A DNA stretch of 64,000 nucleotides. Origin: Prochlorococcus sp. AG-347-L02. GTDB lineage: Bacteria > Cyanobacteriota > Cyanobacteriia > PCC-6307 > Cyanobiaceae. This document shows, in pieces, positions 9,962-19,592 of this stretch (positions are counted from its first letter, which is position 1; every line of letters starts with the position of its first letter). The translations under genes and the position numbers were made by a program. Below the pieces are notes generated by a model. The model saw only the letters and a list, made by a program, of their open reading frames with translations, did no database searches and was not told the DNA's origin. The DNA is taken from NCBI GenBank assembly GCA_003281255.1, contig QCCL01000004.1, positions 1 through 64,000 of the forward strand, written 5' to 3'.

Positions 9962-10540
9962 ATGAGTATTAAAGCAATCGAATGTCCTGATGGAGTTTGT
10001 CACAGTCATCATGGCGGTCATGCTGTTCCAAGGCAAGCTATGCAGAAAAATCTAGAAAAGCATGGTAAGGACTGGTGCGAGAAATTAGCAGAGAGAATTT
10101 ATGAAATGTCAGTTGATACTTATTCACAAACAGTCATGCCAAGTCTCCACTCTGCAGGTTGGCAAAGAAGGCATTTAGATTGGGAATTTAAACTGGCAGA
10201 AAATGATTCTGAACCTGATGAAACTCTTGTTGAAGGAATTATTAATGCCACAGAAAGCTTTTTAAGGAGTAGTGAGGTGCATCGATTATTTATTCAGGAA
10301 TTGGTTCAGGGCACATTCGAGGAAGCAAATGACAAAAAAATAATTTCTAAAGCAATAAAATCTATCATTGAAGAAGAAATTGTTTGTTCATTAAGAGAAA
10401 AGAAAGAAACTCTTCTAAAGAAAATATCCGCAAAATTAATATCAGAAGAAAAAGTTAGCGAGGAACTTGCAATAAATTCAGCTAAAGAGGGTTTTGAGGA
10501 AGTTGAAAGGCTACTTGCAAATCATAGCGAGGCCGTCTAA
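9962..10540 (+). CDS. Conserved cyanobacterial protein with Cys/His-rich N-terminus
   Basis: A 192-residue soluble protein I do not recognise functionally. The first 20 residues hold a compact metal-ligand-like cluster (CPDGVCHSHHGGH), followed by a helical body with WCEKLAERIYEMSVDTYS and a highly charged C-terminal helical tail. It is divergent from the pnt operon. The N-terminal motif suggests metal binding; this is inference only. Confidence 0.7.
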   Translation: MSIKAIECPDGVCHSHHGGHAVPRQAMQKNLEKHGKDWCEKLAERIYEMSVDTYSQTVMPSLHSAGWQRRHLDWEFKLAENDSEPDETLVEGIINATESFLRSSEVHRLFIQELVQGTFEEANDKKIISKAIKSIIEEEIVCSLREKKETLLKKISAKLISEEKVSEELAINSAKEGFEEVERLLANHSEAV

Positions 10541-10694
10541 TCCTATTTCTTTATATTTTCTTTATAAATCCTTCAAAAACAGGCTCAAATATAAACTAAA
10601 GATTAAATTATTGTTTGGAAGTACAAAGTTGTAACTTATTAGACAATACATCTGTTCTCTGATGTGTTTACCTATATACAACTTAATATTTTCA

Positions 10695-10919
10695 ATGGAC
10701 AATTTCATTAGAAAAAGGATCGACATAGCGACCTGTTGGGCTACTAACAGAATTTCCGCAATGGACACTTTAGAAAGATATGAAGACAGTTATGCAATCG
10801 CAGAAGAATTTAGAGAGTGGATATTACATATTGGAGAAAAGAACGAAAATTTAAAAGATTCTGTTTTAAACTTCCCAAAGGAATTAAAAGAGTTATTAGA
10901 CCAAAAAGTTAACGATTAA
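10695..10919 (+). CDS. Small conserved hypothetical protein
   Basis: A 74-residue acidic, helical protein. The ORF track starts at 10662, but the ATG at 10695 gives a cleaner amphipathic N-terminus (MDNFIRKRIDIATCW) and leaves out a short hydrophobic lead unlike the rest. No domain recognised. It sits between the Cys/His-rich protein and the NTRC gene, about 80 bases upstream of the latter. Confidence 0.55.
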   Translation: MDNFIRKRIDIATCWATNRISAMDTLERYEDSYAIAEEFREWILHIGEKNENLKDSVLNFPKELKELLDQKVND

Positions 10920-10998
10920 ACATTTAAACTATCGAGTGAAATCCGCCCTACATTATTTGGGTTTGTTGATTATTATTAATAATGAAATTTGCAAATAA

Positions 10999-12375
10999 AT
11001 GGAAAATAAAGAAAAAAATTCTAACGTAGAAAATGTTGTAATTATTGGTTCAGGTCCTGCAGGTTATACAGCTGCAATTTATGCAGCAAGAGCGAATCTT
11101 CAACCATTGCTGGTAACAGGATTTAATTCTGGTGGAATTCCTGGTGGGCAATTAATGACTACAACATTTGTTGAAAATTATCCAGGTTTCCCGGATGGAG
11201 TACTAGGTCCTGAATTAATGGATCTAATGAAGGCTCAAGCAGAAAGATGGGGCACTAATTTATGCGAGAGTGATGTTGTCTCAATAAATACTGATTCTCA
11301 TCCCTTTGAATTAAAAACTTTAGAAGGGTCTATAAAATCTAACTCAATTATTATTGCAACTGGAGCAAGTGCTAATAGATTAGGCGTGATAAATGAAGAT
11401 AAATTCTGGAGTAAAGGAATAAGTGCTTGTGCAATATGTGATGGAGCGACCCCACAATTTAGAGATGAAGAATTAGCTGTTATTGGAGGGGGCGATTCTG
11501 CATGTGAAGAAGCAGCATACCTTACAAAGTATGGCAGCAAAGTACATTTGATTGTTAGATCAGAAAAATTAAGGGCTAGCGCAGCAATGGTAGATAGAGT
11601 AAAGGCTAATCCAAAGATAGAAATACATTGGAACACAAAAGTTGATAAAGTTGATGGTTCTGAATGGCTTGAGAAAATAGAAACTATTCACTCGCAAGAA
11701 GGTAAAGGGGAAATTAATATAAAAGGTCTTTTTTACGCGATAGGGCACACACCAAATACAAATTTCTTAGGCAACAAAATTGATTTAGATAATAAAGGTT
11801 ATATTGCTTGCAAATCAGGAAGACCAGAAACATCTATTGAAGGCATTTTCGCTGCAGGTGATGTTGTTGATTCTGAGTGGAGACAAGGAGTTACCGCTGC
11901 AGGAACTGGATGCATGGCAGCATTAGCTACAGAAAGATGGTTAGCAGAGAAAAACTTAGCAAAAACTATAGTCCGAGAAACACCCGAACCAGAAAAAAAA
12001 CTTAATTCATCAGATTTTAATGAAGAAGAAGTTAATGAGGATACTTTCGATTCAAATTCTGAATGGCAAAAAGGCAGTTACGCATTAAGAAAACTTTATC
12101 ACGAGAGTAAAAAACCTATCTTAGTAATTTTCAGTTCCCCAAGTTGCGGCCCATGCCATGTTTTGAAACCTCAGTTAAAAAGAGTAATTAAAGAACTTGA
12201 TGGTGCGGTTCTTGGCGTTGAAATAGATATTGATAAAGATCAAGATGTTGCAAAACAAGCTGGTATTAATGGCACACCAACAGTTCAACTTTTTAAAGAA
12301 AAATTATTAAAAAAACAATGGCAAGGTGTTAAACAAAGAAGTGAGTTTAAGGAAGCGATAAAAAATATTATCTAA
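10999..12375 (+). CDS. trxB: NADPH-thioredoxin reductase with fused thioredoxin (NTRC)
   Basis: Single polypeptide joining an NADPH-dependent thioredoxin reductase (about residues 10-320) to a thioredoxin domain (about 350-458). It reduces 2-Cys peroxiredoxins and other targets using NADPH, including in the dark. Visible are the FAD loop GSGPAGYTAAIYAARA, the redox-active pair in CAICDG, the NADPH loop GGGDSACEEA and the thioredoxin site SCGPC. The fusion is the known NTRC architecture of cyanobacteria and chloroplasts, and its length is as expected. It converges on infA. Confidence 0.95.
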   Translation: MENKEKNSNVENVVIIGSGPAGYTAAIYAARANLQPLLVTGFNSGGIPGGQLMTTTFVENYPGFPDGVLGPELMDLMKAQAERWGTNLCESDVVSINTDSHPFELKTLEGSIKSNSIIIATGASANRLGVINEDKFWSKGISACAICDGATPQFRDEELAVIGGGDSACEEAAYLTKYGSKVHLIVRSEKLRASAAMVDRVKANPKIEIHWNTKVDKVDGSEWLEKIETIHSQEGKGEINIKGLFYAIGHTPNTNFLGNKIDLDNKGYIACKSGRPETSIEGIFAAGDVVDSEWRQGVTAAGTGCMAALATERWLAEKNLAKTIVRETPEPEKKLNSSDFNEEEVNEDTFDSNSEWQKGSYALRKLYHESKKPILVIFSSPSCGPCHVLKPQLKRVIKELDGAVLGVEIDIDKDQDVAKQAGINGTPTVQLFKEKLLKKQWQGVKQRSEFKEAIKNII

Positions 12376-12384
12376 AGTAACTTT

Positions 12385-12651
12385 TTATTTATTGTTTCTC
12401 TTAGGATTATTTTTATTTGTAGTAGTTCTAGCACCACCTGCATTTCTCTCTCTATAAGTTATCCTCCCTCTAGAGAGATCATAAGGACTTATCTCCACTA
12501 ACACTTTATCTCCAGCTAATAATTTAATTCTAAATTTAGTCAATTTACCTGCAGCTCTACATAAACATTGATGTCCTTCAGGTTGTTCTAAAGTAACCAA
12601 ATAAAATCCATTCCCCTGCTCTTTTTCTATAACACCTGAAGTTTCAATCAT
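12385..12651 (-). CDS. infA: Translation initiation factor IF-1
   Basis: An 88-residue OB-fold protein that binds the ribosomal A site during initiation. The family core KFRIKLLAGDKVLVEISPYD and RGRITYR are present; the N-terminus begins MIETSGVIEKEQGNGFY. It carries the basic, Asn/Lys-rich C-terminal tail seen in cyanobacteria. Only 9 bases separate its stop from that of NTRC on the other strand. Confidence 0.95.
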   Translation of the reverse strand: MIETSGVIEKEQGNGFYLVTLEQPEGHQCLCRAAGKLTKFRIKLLAGDKVLVEISPYDLSRGRITYRERNAGGARTTTNKNNPKRNNK

Positions 12652-12744
12652 TAATTAATCTTTTACTAAGTCCATATTATCAGAAAAAGATTGGCCAAAA
12701 ATTGATTTTAGAAAAATTTCATACGTAAAAAAATGAAATTCAAT

Positions 12745-12957
12745 TCAAATTGAAAATTTAATTTCATTAATTAGTTGAAGTTGACCATAGTAGAAATTTG
12801 CTTTCGCAATTTTTTCAGAATCTTCTAATTGATCAAAAAAAACAAACCCAAGGCTTTCCCATAATGATGATCCGCAAACATTATTCAATTCATTTTTTGC
12901 TTCTTTTGCATAATTTTCTAATTTTCGTTCAAGATTTTTAGATTTAGAAACAGACAT
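12745..12957 (-). CDS. Small conserved hypothetical protein
   Basis: A 70-residue charged protein with an N-terminal helical, Lys/Glu-rich half and a C-terminal half ending FYYGQLQLINEIKFSI. No family recognised. It lies upstream of infA on the same strand with a gap of about 90 bases, and downstream of ycf39. The frame is open, starts with ATG, and its composition resembles its neighbours, so it is probably a real gene. Confidence 0.5.
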   Translation of the reverse strand: MSVSKSKNLERKLENYAKEAKNELNNVCGSSLWESLGFVFFDQLEDSEKIAKANFYYGQLQLINEIKFSI

Positions 12958-13022
12958 AATCGATAAAAATATCCTTATAGTACAAATATACTATATAAGT
13001 CTAAAATGGCAATGCTAAAATA

Positions 13023-13985
13023 TTAAAAAGGTAATCTCTTTTTTTCTTCAATATTTAGATCTGCTTCCATTTCCCTTAATCTTTTAAGAATTTGTTGGTA
13101 GTACTCCTTTATATAACTCTCTAGTGAGGTCATATCTTCTTTTTTAAGTTCCAATATTTCGTAAGTTTTACTCATGTCAGCATCTAATGATTCACCACTA
13201 CTTGTTACTTCAGCAAATGCCAATCTTTCAGCAACATTTAAAGAATCTTGGAAAAAGGAAACTACTTTTTGAGTCAAACTAATTAGGAATGGGGAAACTC
13301 TAAAAATTTTCGCCTTTTTTTCACTAAATTTTTCACATAAAGATATAACTTCGTTTGAATCCCATGCTTTGGGACCTACTAATGGCAATGACGTTCTGTG
13401 AGTTTTTGGATTATTTACTGCTGCTACAACAACTTTCGCCATATCTTGAGTATTCATATAAGCAATTTTTGTTGGAGTCCCACTCATCCATACTGCTTGA
13501 CTATCCAAGATTGGGATGGCGAATTGTCCAATAACTCCTTGCATAAAAGCTGCACATTTGAAGATTGTATATTCTAAACCAGATTTCTCAAGAAGTTTTT
13601 CAGTGCAAAATTTAACGTCCATCAAAGGGACATTTCTAAACTTTTCTGTTAAGAGGATAGAGAGAAATATTACCCTTTTTACATTTAAAGATTCACAAGC
13701 ATTAAACAAGTTAAGTTTTCCATCCCAATCTATTTCATAAATACTTTTAGGATCATCTGGTCTGCTAGTCGCTGCATCAATAACTACTTCAATATTTTGC
13801 AATGCATATTCAATATCAGAAGAATTTAATAAATTACCTTTAGTTAGTTCACAACCCCACTCTTGTAGAAAGGAAGCTTTTCTTGGGTTTCTTACGAAGC
13901 ATCTCACTTCATGTCCATCCTCTATAGCTTGCTTTGCTATTTGTCTACCAAGTGTACCTGTTGCTCCAACTAAAAGAATCTTCAT
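13023..13985 (-). CDS. ycf39: Ycf39-like NAD-binding photosystem II assembly factor
   Basis: A 320-residue atypical short-chain dehydrogenase of the NmrA/Ycf39 group. The dinucleotide-binding loop GATGTLGRQIAKQA lies at residues 7-20. Ycf39 is known to act with high-light-inducible proteins in early PSII assembly and chlorophyll delivery to D1. Family signatures RCFVRNPRKASFLQEWG and GNLLNSSDI fit that group rather than a sugar epimerase. petM is the next gene upstream, in line with a photosynthesis context. Confidence 0.9.
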   Translation of the reverse strand: MKILLVGATGTLGRQIAKQAIEDGHEVRCFVRNPRKASFLQEWGCELTKGNLLNSSDIEYALQNIEVVIDAATSRPDDPKSIYEIDWDGKLNLFNACESLNVKRVIFLSILLTEKFRNVPLMDVKFCTEKLLEKSGLEYTIFKCAAFMQGVIGQFAIPILDSQAVWMSGTPTKIAYMNTQDMAKVVVAAVNNPKTHRTSLPLVGPKAWDSNEVISLCEKFSEKKAKIFRVSPFLISLTQKVVSFFQDSLNVAERLAFAEVTSSGESLDADMSKTYEILELKKEDMTSLESYIKEYYQQILKRLREMEADLNIEEKKRLPF

Positions 13986-14042
13986 ATTTAAGATTTACTT
14001 AACTTGTAGACCATAACTCAAAATGTTATGAATTCGTGAGAA

Positions 14043-14141
14043 TCAATCTCCCTGAAACTTTAATAACAAAGCACCACCAACTAATCCTATTGGTATCAGT
14101 ATCCAAAAGACTGCTGCAATACTAAAAATTTCTTTAGCCAT
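14043..14141 (-). CDS. petM: Cytochrome b6f complex subunit PetM
   Basis: A 32-residue single-helix membrane protein, too short for the ORF track. Minus-strand translation from ATG at 14141 gives [18 protein letters not shown]... followed by [11 protein letters not shown] and a TGA stop. Length, the single transmembrane helix and the terminal KFQGD match PetM (subunit VII) of the thylakoid cytochrome b6f complex. It lies just upstream of ycf39. Confidence 0.93.
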
Positions 14142-14234
14142 AGTAAAATTTAATGATTACTATAATTTACATTTAATATACATTTATTTGTTAAAAAAGT
14201 AGATAATGCAAATATCTTGAAAATTATTGAATAA

Positions 14235-15176
14235 ATGAATAATAATTTTAAAAAAAATATAAACTTACCTAATTACTGGAATTGGAATGATTTTAAAATT
14301 TGTTGGAGTGTTACAGGTGAAGATAATGAAATTCCAATTATCTTCCTCCATGGATTTGGCGCTAGCCGAAAACATTGGAGAAACAATTTAGAATATTTTG
14401 CGAAAAGGAATTGCGCCTCATATTCTCTAGATTTAATAGGATTTGGAGATTCAGATCAACCTGGGATTAGACAAATTGGAAAACTAGATAATGATATTTG
14501 GTCTAATCAAGTAAAAGACTTTATTGCACAAGTGGTAAGACCAAAGAATTCGGGGAAAGTAATTCTTATTGGCAATTCCCTTGGATCACTAGTTGCTTTA
14601 ACATGTGCTGTTTCAATAGAAGATCAGATTGCAACAGTTATTGCATCCCCGCTGCCAGATCAAATTCAAGAGAATAAAAATTCCATAACAAAAAAATCAT
14701 CATTTATAAAATTTAGAGATAAATTCCTAGGTATATTTTTTTTGTTATTCCCTTTGGAGATTATTTTATTTTTGATAACCAAACTAGGGGTTATAAAACT
14801 GGGACTAAATTCTGCCTATTTCAAAAAAGATAACATTGATCGCGAACTAATAGATTTAGTGACAAAACCAGTTTTAAGGAAAACTTCAGCTAGATCCTTA
14901 AGAGCAATGTGTATTGGGATGTCTTCAAGAGATGAAAAATTTCAAGCTTCTTACCTTTTGAGAAAACTTAGCGCCTCAAGAAAAGTTCCTTTTTTATTAA
15001 TTTGGGGAGAAAAAGATAATTTCATACCTTTGTTTGTTGGTAAAAAGATTGCAAATTTTCATAGATGGGTAAAATTAAAAATAGTATCCAATTCAGGACA
15101 TTGTATTCATGATGAAGATCCATCGGAATTCAATAGAATCTCTTATGAATGGATTAGAGATTTAAAAATCTTTTAA
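14235..15176 (+). CDS. Alpha/beta hydrolase
   Basis: A 313-residue alpha/beta hydrolase with the oxyanion segment FLHGFGASRKHW, the nucleophile elbow GNSLGSLVA (serine near residue 117), an acid in WGEKDNFIP and the catalytic histidine in NSGHCIHDE. The order and spacing fit a functional enzyme. Substrate unknown; similar cyanobacterial proteins are annotated as putative hydrolases of small or lipid substrates. It ends 3 bases before ilvH. Confidence 0.85.
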   Translation: MNNNFKKNINLPNYWNWNDFKICWSVTGEDNEIPIIFLHGFGASRKHWRNNLEYFAKRNCASYSLDLIGFGDSDQPGIRQIGKLDNDIWSNQVKDFIAQVVRPKNSGKVILIGNSLGSLVALTCAVSIEDQIATVIASPLPDQIQENKNSITKKSSFIKFRDKFLGIFFLLFPLEIILFLITKLGVIKLGLNSAYFKKDNIDRELIDLVTKPVLRKTSARSLRAMCIGMSSRDEKFQASYLLRKLSASRKVPFLLIWGEKDNFIPLFVGKKIANFHRWVKLKIVSNSGHCIHDEDPSEFNRISYEWIRDLKIF

Positions 15177-15179
15177 AAT

Positions 15180-15704
15180 ATGAAACATACATTATCAGTT
15201 CTTGTAGAAGACGAATCTGGCGCATTGAGTAGAATCTCAGGTCTCTTTGCTAGAAGGGGATTCAATATAGATAGCCTTGCAGTAGGACCCGCAGAATCTA
15301 AAGGGATTTCAAGGTTAACAATGGTAGTAGAAGGTGATGATGAAACTCTTCAACAAATGACTAAGCAGCTAAATAAGTTATTTAATGTTCTGGGAGTTGT
15401 AGATTTTACGAATCTCGCAGCTGTTGAGAGGGAATTGATGTTACTAAAAGTTTCATCAAAAGAAGATACCAGGAGTAATATCCTTGATATAGTACAGATT
15501 TTCCGTGCAAAAGTTGTTGATGTATCAGATATGGCCTTAACTCTCGAGGTAGTTGGAGATCCTGGGAAGTTAGTTGCTCTAGAGAAATTACTTGAGCCAT
15601 ACGGTATCCTCGAAATAGCGAGGACTGGTAAGGTAGCTCTTAAACGCTCTTCAGGAGTTAATACGGAAATGTTGAAAATAAATAAATATTCTCTAGAAAT
15701 TTAA
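15180..15704 (+). CDS. ilvH: Acetolactate synthase small (regulatory) subunit
   Basis: Regulatory subunit of acetohydroxyacid synthase, which catalyses the first shared step of valine, leucine and isoleucine synthesis. The N-terminal ACT domain starts [26 protein letters not shown], followed by the second family domain with AKVVDVS and RTGKVAL. The 174-residue length is normal. Its stop codon overlaps that of the convergent cyclophilin gene by 4 bases. Confidence 0.96.
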   Translation: MKHTLSVLVEDESGALSRISGLFARRGFNIDSLAVGPAESKGISRLTMVVEGDDETLQQMTKQLNKLFNVLGVVDFTNLAAVERELMLLKVSSKEDTRSNILDIVQIFRAKVVDVSDMALTLEVVGDPGKLVALEKLLEPYGILEIARTGKVALKRSSGVNTEMLKINKYSLEI

Positions 15705-16312
15705 TTAGTTATCTCGACTGCCTTGATGTAGTCTTCTTTATTGATTTTTTCTAGCACATCTACCCCTTTAATAATCTTTCCAAAAATCGAATATCTTCCA
15801 TCTAGTTCTGGTATCTTACTAGTTACAAAAAAAAATTCAGTAGATGAAGACTTATTCTTACCGCTCTTAACCATAGCGATTGAACCACTCTCAAAAGTAT
15901 TAACTAAATTTTCAGTTTCGTTAGGATTTTTTATTTGATAGTTATATCTTGGTTTTATTTCTTCTTTGAATTTTATTTCTAAAGGTATTGCGGGACTTGT
16001 CTTATTCAGGATTTGTTTTCTTTCATCATAAATTTTATTTTCTGGATTAACACCACCATGAATAAACTTTATTTGGGGATAATTTATTATTTTATAAAAT
16101 TTTTGATTAACGTAAATATCATTATCTATGTTTTCCAGAAAGTTTGATACTGTTACTGGATTATGTTTGCCAAATAATTTAACCTCAAAATCACCCTTTG
16201 TAGTTTTAAAGAAAGCTACTTTATTACTATTAGTACAACTAAATTTAAGTTTTTGACAGTAATAATTTGAATCAATCCTATTTTTAAAACTACAAGCTTG
16301 CAGAAATAACAA
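15701..16312 (-). CDS. Cyclophilin-type peptidyl-prolyl isomerase, lipoprotein
   Basis: Peptidyl-prolyl cis-trans isomerase of the cyclophilin type: an ORF of 203 residues with [35 protein letters not shown] and RYSIFGKI. The ORF track begins at TTG 16312, but 14 codons upstream in frame lie residues [20 protein letters not shown] before AC, a textbook lipoprotein signal with its lipobox. Codon 1 there is ATA at 16354, overlapping the ycf4 stop (ATAA) with GGAGGG six bases before. The true protein is therefore probably 217 residues and anchored outside the cytoplasmic membrane. Confidence 0.85.
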   Translation of the reverse strand: MLFLQACSFKNRIDSNYYCQKLKFSCTNSNKVAFFKTTKGDFEVKLFGKHNPVTVSNFLENIDNDIYVNQKFYKIINYPQIKFIHGGVNPENKIYDERKQILNKTSPAIPLEIKFKEEIKPRYNYQIKNPNETENLVNTFESGSIAMVKSGKNKSSSTEFFFVTSKIPELDGRYSIFGKIIKGVDVLEKINKEDYIKAVEITN

Positions 16313-16350
16313 AATCTGTATAAAAGATAATGTTCTTAAAAAATATTTTT

Positions 16351-16908
16351 TTATTTTAAACCCTCCAAATTAACATCCAAAAATTTAGCCAGACGAGCTC
16401 CTTCTTCTTCAACCTGAAGCAGTGGTTTAAGTTCGCCTGCTCCGCTTAAAGGGAGAGGTTTTTTTCTACCTTTTAATACAAGAGCAATTCTTCTTCTAGG
16501 ATTAAATCCTTCACTTATATCCAACTTAACCGATTTAATTTCATCGAAATTTAATTTAACTTCAATATCTTTAAATAATCCTTTTCTTTTAATTTCTATG
16601 GATTTTGATGATTTATCAAAATAATTACTTCCCGAACCAAAGTTTATGTAAACTAAATACCACAAGTAAAAATTTAATAAATTAGCTATTACTCCGTATG
16701 CTCCCATTATTATTCCTTGAGGGATAAATAACAAAGTTGAAGGATTTCCTAAAGGTAATAAATCCCTTCCTGTGTAGCTTGATATTGAGGCTAAAAGAAA
16801 ACCAATACCTCCTATAGTCAACATTCCTCCAATAATATAATTTGAAATTTTTCTTGATCCACCAATTTTTTGTTCGATTTTATCGAATGACGTGAGGTCT
16901 GAATTCAT
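16351..16908 (-). CDS. ycf4: Photosystem I assembly protein Ycf4
   Basis: Thylakoid membrane protein that assists photosystem I assembly. It has 185 residues, with two transmembrane helices near residues 22-42 (YIIGGMLTIGGIGFLLAS) and 62-88 (LLFIPQGIIMGAYGVIANLL), then a soluble domain with EIKSVKLDI, NPRRRIALVLKGRK and the conserved PLPLSGAGE. Length and order match Ycf4. It is divergent from psbD, with a 182-base gap between the starts. Confidence 0.96.
   Translation of the reverse strand: MNSDLTSFDKIEQKIGGSRKISNYIIGGMLTIGGIGFLLASISSYTGRDLLPLGNPSTLLFIPQGIIMGAYGVIANLLNFYLWYLVYINFGSGSNYFDKSSKSIEIKRKGLFKDIEVKLNFDEIKSVKLDISEGFNPRRRIALVLKGRKKPLPLSGAGELKPLLQVEEEGARLAKFLDVNLEGLK
16352..16366 (-). 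promoter_or_regulatory. Shine-Dalgarno and noncanonical ATA start of the cyclophilin gene
   Basis: On the minus strand GGAGGG (16361-16366) is followed by TTTAAA and then ATA (16354-16352). The ATA shares bases with the TAA stop of ycf4, giving ATAA. This is the geometry of a classical ATGA stop-start overlap in which G has become A, turning TGA into TAA and ATG into ATA. The ribosome binding site is better than for the in-frame TTG 42 bases later. Confidence 0.5.
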
Positions 16909-17090
16909 TTTTATCTTTTTTTAGAGCCTAATTCAGATAATTTAACAAACTAAGGGAGTATTCTTACCTAATTTTTAATAAAAAAGTCAGGAAAGCTTTA
17001 CAAGGCATTTCAGATATACAAATATTTCCCCACATTACTCTCAATCTTTGTTACAGTCACTGCGTATCCCGAAGCTAAAAACGATTTCTC

Positions 17091-18167
17091 ATGACGATCG
17101 CAGTTGGTAGCGCCCCACAAAGAGGATGGTTTGATGTCCTCGATGATTGGTTGAAGCGCGACCGCTTTGTATTTATTGGTTGGTCCGGACTACTTCTACT
17201 CCCTTGTGCATATCTTGCTATAGGTGGTTGGTTCGTCGGAACAACATTTGTTACCTCATGGTACACACATGGAGTTGCAAGCTCATACCTTGAAGGTTGT
17301 AACTTTTTAACAGCAGCTGTAAGTACCCCTGGTGATGCCATGGGACACAGTCTTCTATTTTTATGGGGTCCTGAAGCCCAAGGTAGTTTCGTAAGATGGC
17401 TACAGCTTGGTGGACTTTGGAACTTCGTTGCATTACATGGAGTATTTGGCCTAATTGGTTTTATGCTTCGTCAGTTTGAAATTGCTGGCCTTGTTGGAAT
17501 TAGACCATACAACGCTTTAGCATTCTCAGCAGTAATTGCAGTATTCACAAGTATTTTCCTTATTTATCCTCTAGGACAGCATAGTTGGTTCTTCGCACCT
17601 TCATTTGGTGTTGCAGCAATCTTCCGTTACATTCTGTTCATCCAGGGTTTTCACAATATCACTTTAAATCCATTCCACATGATGGGTGTTGCTGGAATTC
17701 TTGGTGGTGCTCTACTTTGCGCTATCCATGGAGCTACAGTACAAAATACTTTGTATGAAGATACAAGTATTTATACAGATGGTAAGGTTCAAAGTTCAAC
17801 ATTTAGAGCTTTTGACCCAACTCAAGAAGAAGAAACTTATTCAATGATTACAGCGAATAGATTCTGGAGTCAAATCTTCGGTATTGCTTTCTCAAACAAG
17901 CGTTTCTTACATTTCTTGATGTTATTTGTACCTGTTATGGGTATGTGGACATCTTCAATTGGTATTGTAGGCTTAGCACTAAACTTAAGAGCTTATGATT
18001 TCGTAAGCCAAGAAATCCGTGCAGCTGAAGATCCAGAATTTGAAACTTTCTATACAAAAAATATACTTTTGAACGAAGGTATGCGAGCATGGATGTCTTC
18101 TGTGGATCAACCACACGAAAACTTTGTATTCCCTGAGGAGGTTCTACCACGTGGAAACGCCCTTTAA
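17091..18167 (+). CDS. psbD: Photosystem II reaction centre protein D2
   Basis: D2 binds the active pigments and quinone QA in the PSII core. The 358 residues are near-identical in feel to other D2 proteins: [23 protein letters not shown] at the start, [20 protein letters not shown], the histidine-bearing [16 protein letters not shown] and [22 protein letters not shown], and [11 protein letters not shown]. The codon choice is more C-ending than in neighbours, typical of a highly expressed gene. Its last 17 bases overlap psbC. The 180-base leader facing ycf4 must hold the promoter, but I could not assign it securely. Confidence 0.98.
   Translation: MTIAVGSAPQRGWFDVLDDWLKRDRFVFIGWSGLLLLPCAYLAIGGWFVGTTFVTSWYTHGVASSYLEGCNFLTAAVSTPGDAMGHSLLFLWGPEAQGSFVRWLQLGGLWNFVALHGVFGLIGFMLRQFEIAGLVGIRPYNALAFSAVIAVFTSIFLIYPLGQHSWFFAPSFGVAAIFRYILFIQGFHNITLNPFHMMGVAGILGGALLCAIHGATVQNTLYEDTSIYTDGKVQSSTFRAFDPTQEEETYSMITANRFWSQIFGIAFSNKRFLHFLMLFVPVMGMWTSSIGIVGLALNLRAYDFVSQEIRAAEDPEFETFYTKNILLNEGMRAWMSSVDQPHENFVFPEEVLPRGNAL
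18135..18141 (+). promoter_or_regulatory. Ribosome binding site of psbC inside psbD
   Basis: GAGGAGG within the last codons of psbD lies 9 bases before the GTG at 18151 and is among the strongest Shine-Dalgarno matches in the window. It decides the psbC start: the ATG at 18124 used by the ORF track lies upstream of it and would give an out-of-family N-terminus. Confidence 0.85.
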
Positions 18168-19533
18168 TAGTTTACTTAGAGCCCCTAACCAGAGTATTGA
18201 AGAAACTGGTTATGCTTGGTATGTAGGTAACGCCAGATTAATTAATTTATCTGGCCGTTTACTTGGTGCTCATATTGCACACACTGGTCTTATTGTTTTC
18301 TGGGCCGGTGCAATGATGTTATTCGAAGTAAGTCATTTCACATTTGATAAACCAATGTGGGAACAAGGCTTAATTTGTATGCCTCATGTTGCAATGTTTG
18401 GATTTGGAATAGGTCCTGGTGGAGAAGTTACTGATGTATACCCATTCTTTGTGGCTGGTGTGATGCATTTAATCTCTTCTGCAGTCTTAGGATTTGGTGG
18501 TATCTATCATTCCTTAGCAGGTCCAGAAAAACTTGAGCAAGATTTTCCTTTCTTTTCAACAGATTGGAGAGATAAGAATCAAATGACTAATATTTTGGGT
18601 TATCACCTAATAGTATTAGGAGTTGGAGCATTATTTTTCGTTTTTGATTGGATGTTCATCGGAGGCGCTTATGATACATGGGCTCCTGGTGGTGGAGAAG
18701 TTAGGCTAGTCAGCCCTACATTAGATCCAAGAGTAATACTTGGTTACCTATTCAGATCTCCTTGGGGTGGCGCTGGTTCAATAATTGGTGTTAACTCAAT
18801 AGAAGATATTGTTGGTGGTCACGTATATGTTGGAATTACCGCGATAATTGGTGGTCTTTTCCATATCTTTACCAAACCATTTGGATGGGCAAGAAGAGCA
18901 TTCATATGGAACGGTGAAGGTCTACTAAGTTATGCTCTAGGTGGAATTTGTGTAGCAAGTTTTATTGCATCCACATTCATCTGGTTTAATAATACTGCTT
19001 ACCCTTCAGAATTCTATGGCCCAACAAATGCTGAAGCTTCACAGGCTCAAAGCTTTACTTTCCTAGTGAGAGATCAAAGAATTGGAGCTAATGTAGGTTC
19101 AACAATGGGACCAACTGGTCTAGGTAAGTATCTCATGAGATCTCCTACTGGTGAAATTATATTTGGTGGTGAAACAATGAGATTTTGGGACTTCAGAGGT
19201 CCATGGTTAGAGCCTTTAAGAGGTCCTAATGGATTGAGCCTTGAGAAAATCCAAAATGATATTCAGCCTTGGCAGGTAAGAAGAGCAGCTGAATATATGA
19301 CTCATGCTCCTAACGCTTCTATCAACTCTGTTGGTGGAATCATTACAGAGCCTAATGCTGTTAACTTCGTTAATTTAAGACAATGGTTAGCTGCAGCTCA
19401 ATTCTTCCTAGGATGGTTTACATTCATTGGTCATCTTTGGCATGCTGGACGTGCTAGAGCAGCCGCTGCCGGTTTCGAAAAAGGAATCGACAGAAAGAGT
19501 GAACCAGCTCTAGAAATGCCTGATTTAGATTAA
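18151..19533 (+). CDS. psbC: Photosystem II CP43 chlorophyll protein
   Basis: Core antenna protein of PSII with six transmembrane helices that also contributes a ligand to the manganese cluster. The start is GTG at 18151 ([14 protein letters not shown]...), giving 460 residues and a 17-base overlap with psbD, the usual cyanobacterial arrangement. Visible are [21 protein letters not shown], the long lumenal loop with the [15 protein letters not shown] region and [18 protein letters not shown] near the end. The N-terminus is close to the processed form seen in other cyanobacteria. Confidence 0.98.
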   Translation: METPFNSLLRAPNQSIEETGYAWYVGNARLINLSGRLLGAHIAHTGLIVFWAGAMMLFEVSHFTFDKPMWEQGLICMPHVAMFGFGIGPGGEVTDVYPFFVAGVMHLISSAVLGFGGIYHSLAGPEKLEQDFPFFSTDWRDKNQMTNILGYHLIVLGVGALFFVFDWMFIGGAYDTWAPGGGEVRLVSPTLDPRVILGYLFRSPWGGAGSIIGVNSIEDIVGGHVYVGITAIIGGLFHIFTKPFGWARRAFIWNGEGLLSYALGGICVASFIASTFIWFNNTAYPSEFYGPTNAEASQAQSFTFLVRDQRIGANVGSTMGPTGLGKYLMRSPTGEIIFGGETMRFWDFRGPWLEPLRGPNGLSLEKIQNDIQPWQVRRAAEYMTHAPNASINSVGGIITEPNAVNFVNLRQWLAAAQFFLGWFTFIGHLWHAGRARAAAAGFEKGIDRKSEPALEMPDLD

Positions 19534-19550
19534 TTTCTATCTCAACTAAA

Positions 19551-19581
19551 AAAGCCTTATCTTCGGATAGGGTTTTTTTTT
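19551..19581 (+). terminator. Rho-independent terminator of psbDC
   Basis: CCTTATC - TTCG - GATAGGG forms a 7-bp stem (one G-T pair) with a stable UUCG tetraloop, followed directly by a run of nine T. It starts 18 bases after the psbC stop. Confidence 0.9.
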
Positions 19582-19592
19582 GCTCAATTTTA

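Noticed and set aside
11298-11636. 112-residue minus-strand ORF inside NTRC
   Set aside because: Shadow of the NTRC coding frame; no start context or family resemblance.
18124-18150. ATG at 18124 as the psbC start
   Set aside because: It lies upstream of the strong Shine-Dalgarno and gives an N-terminus unlike CP43; GTG at 18151 fits the family.
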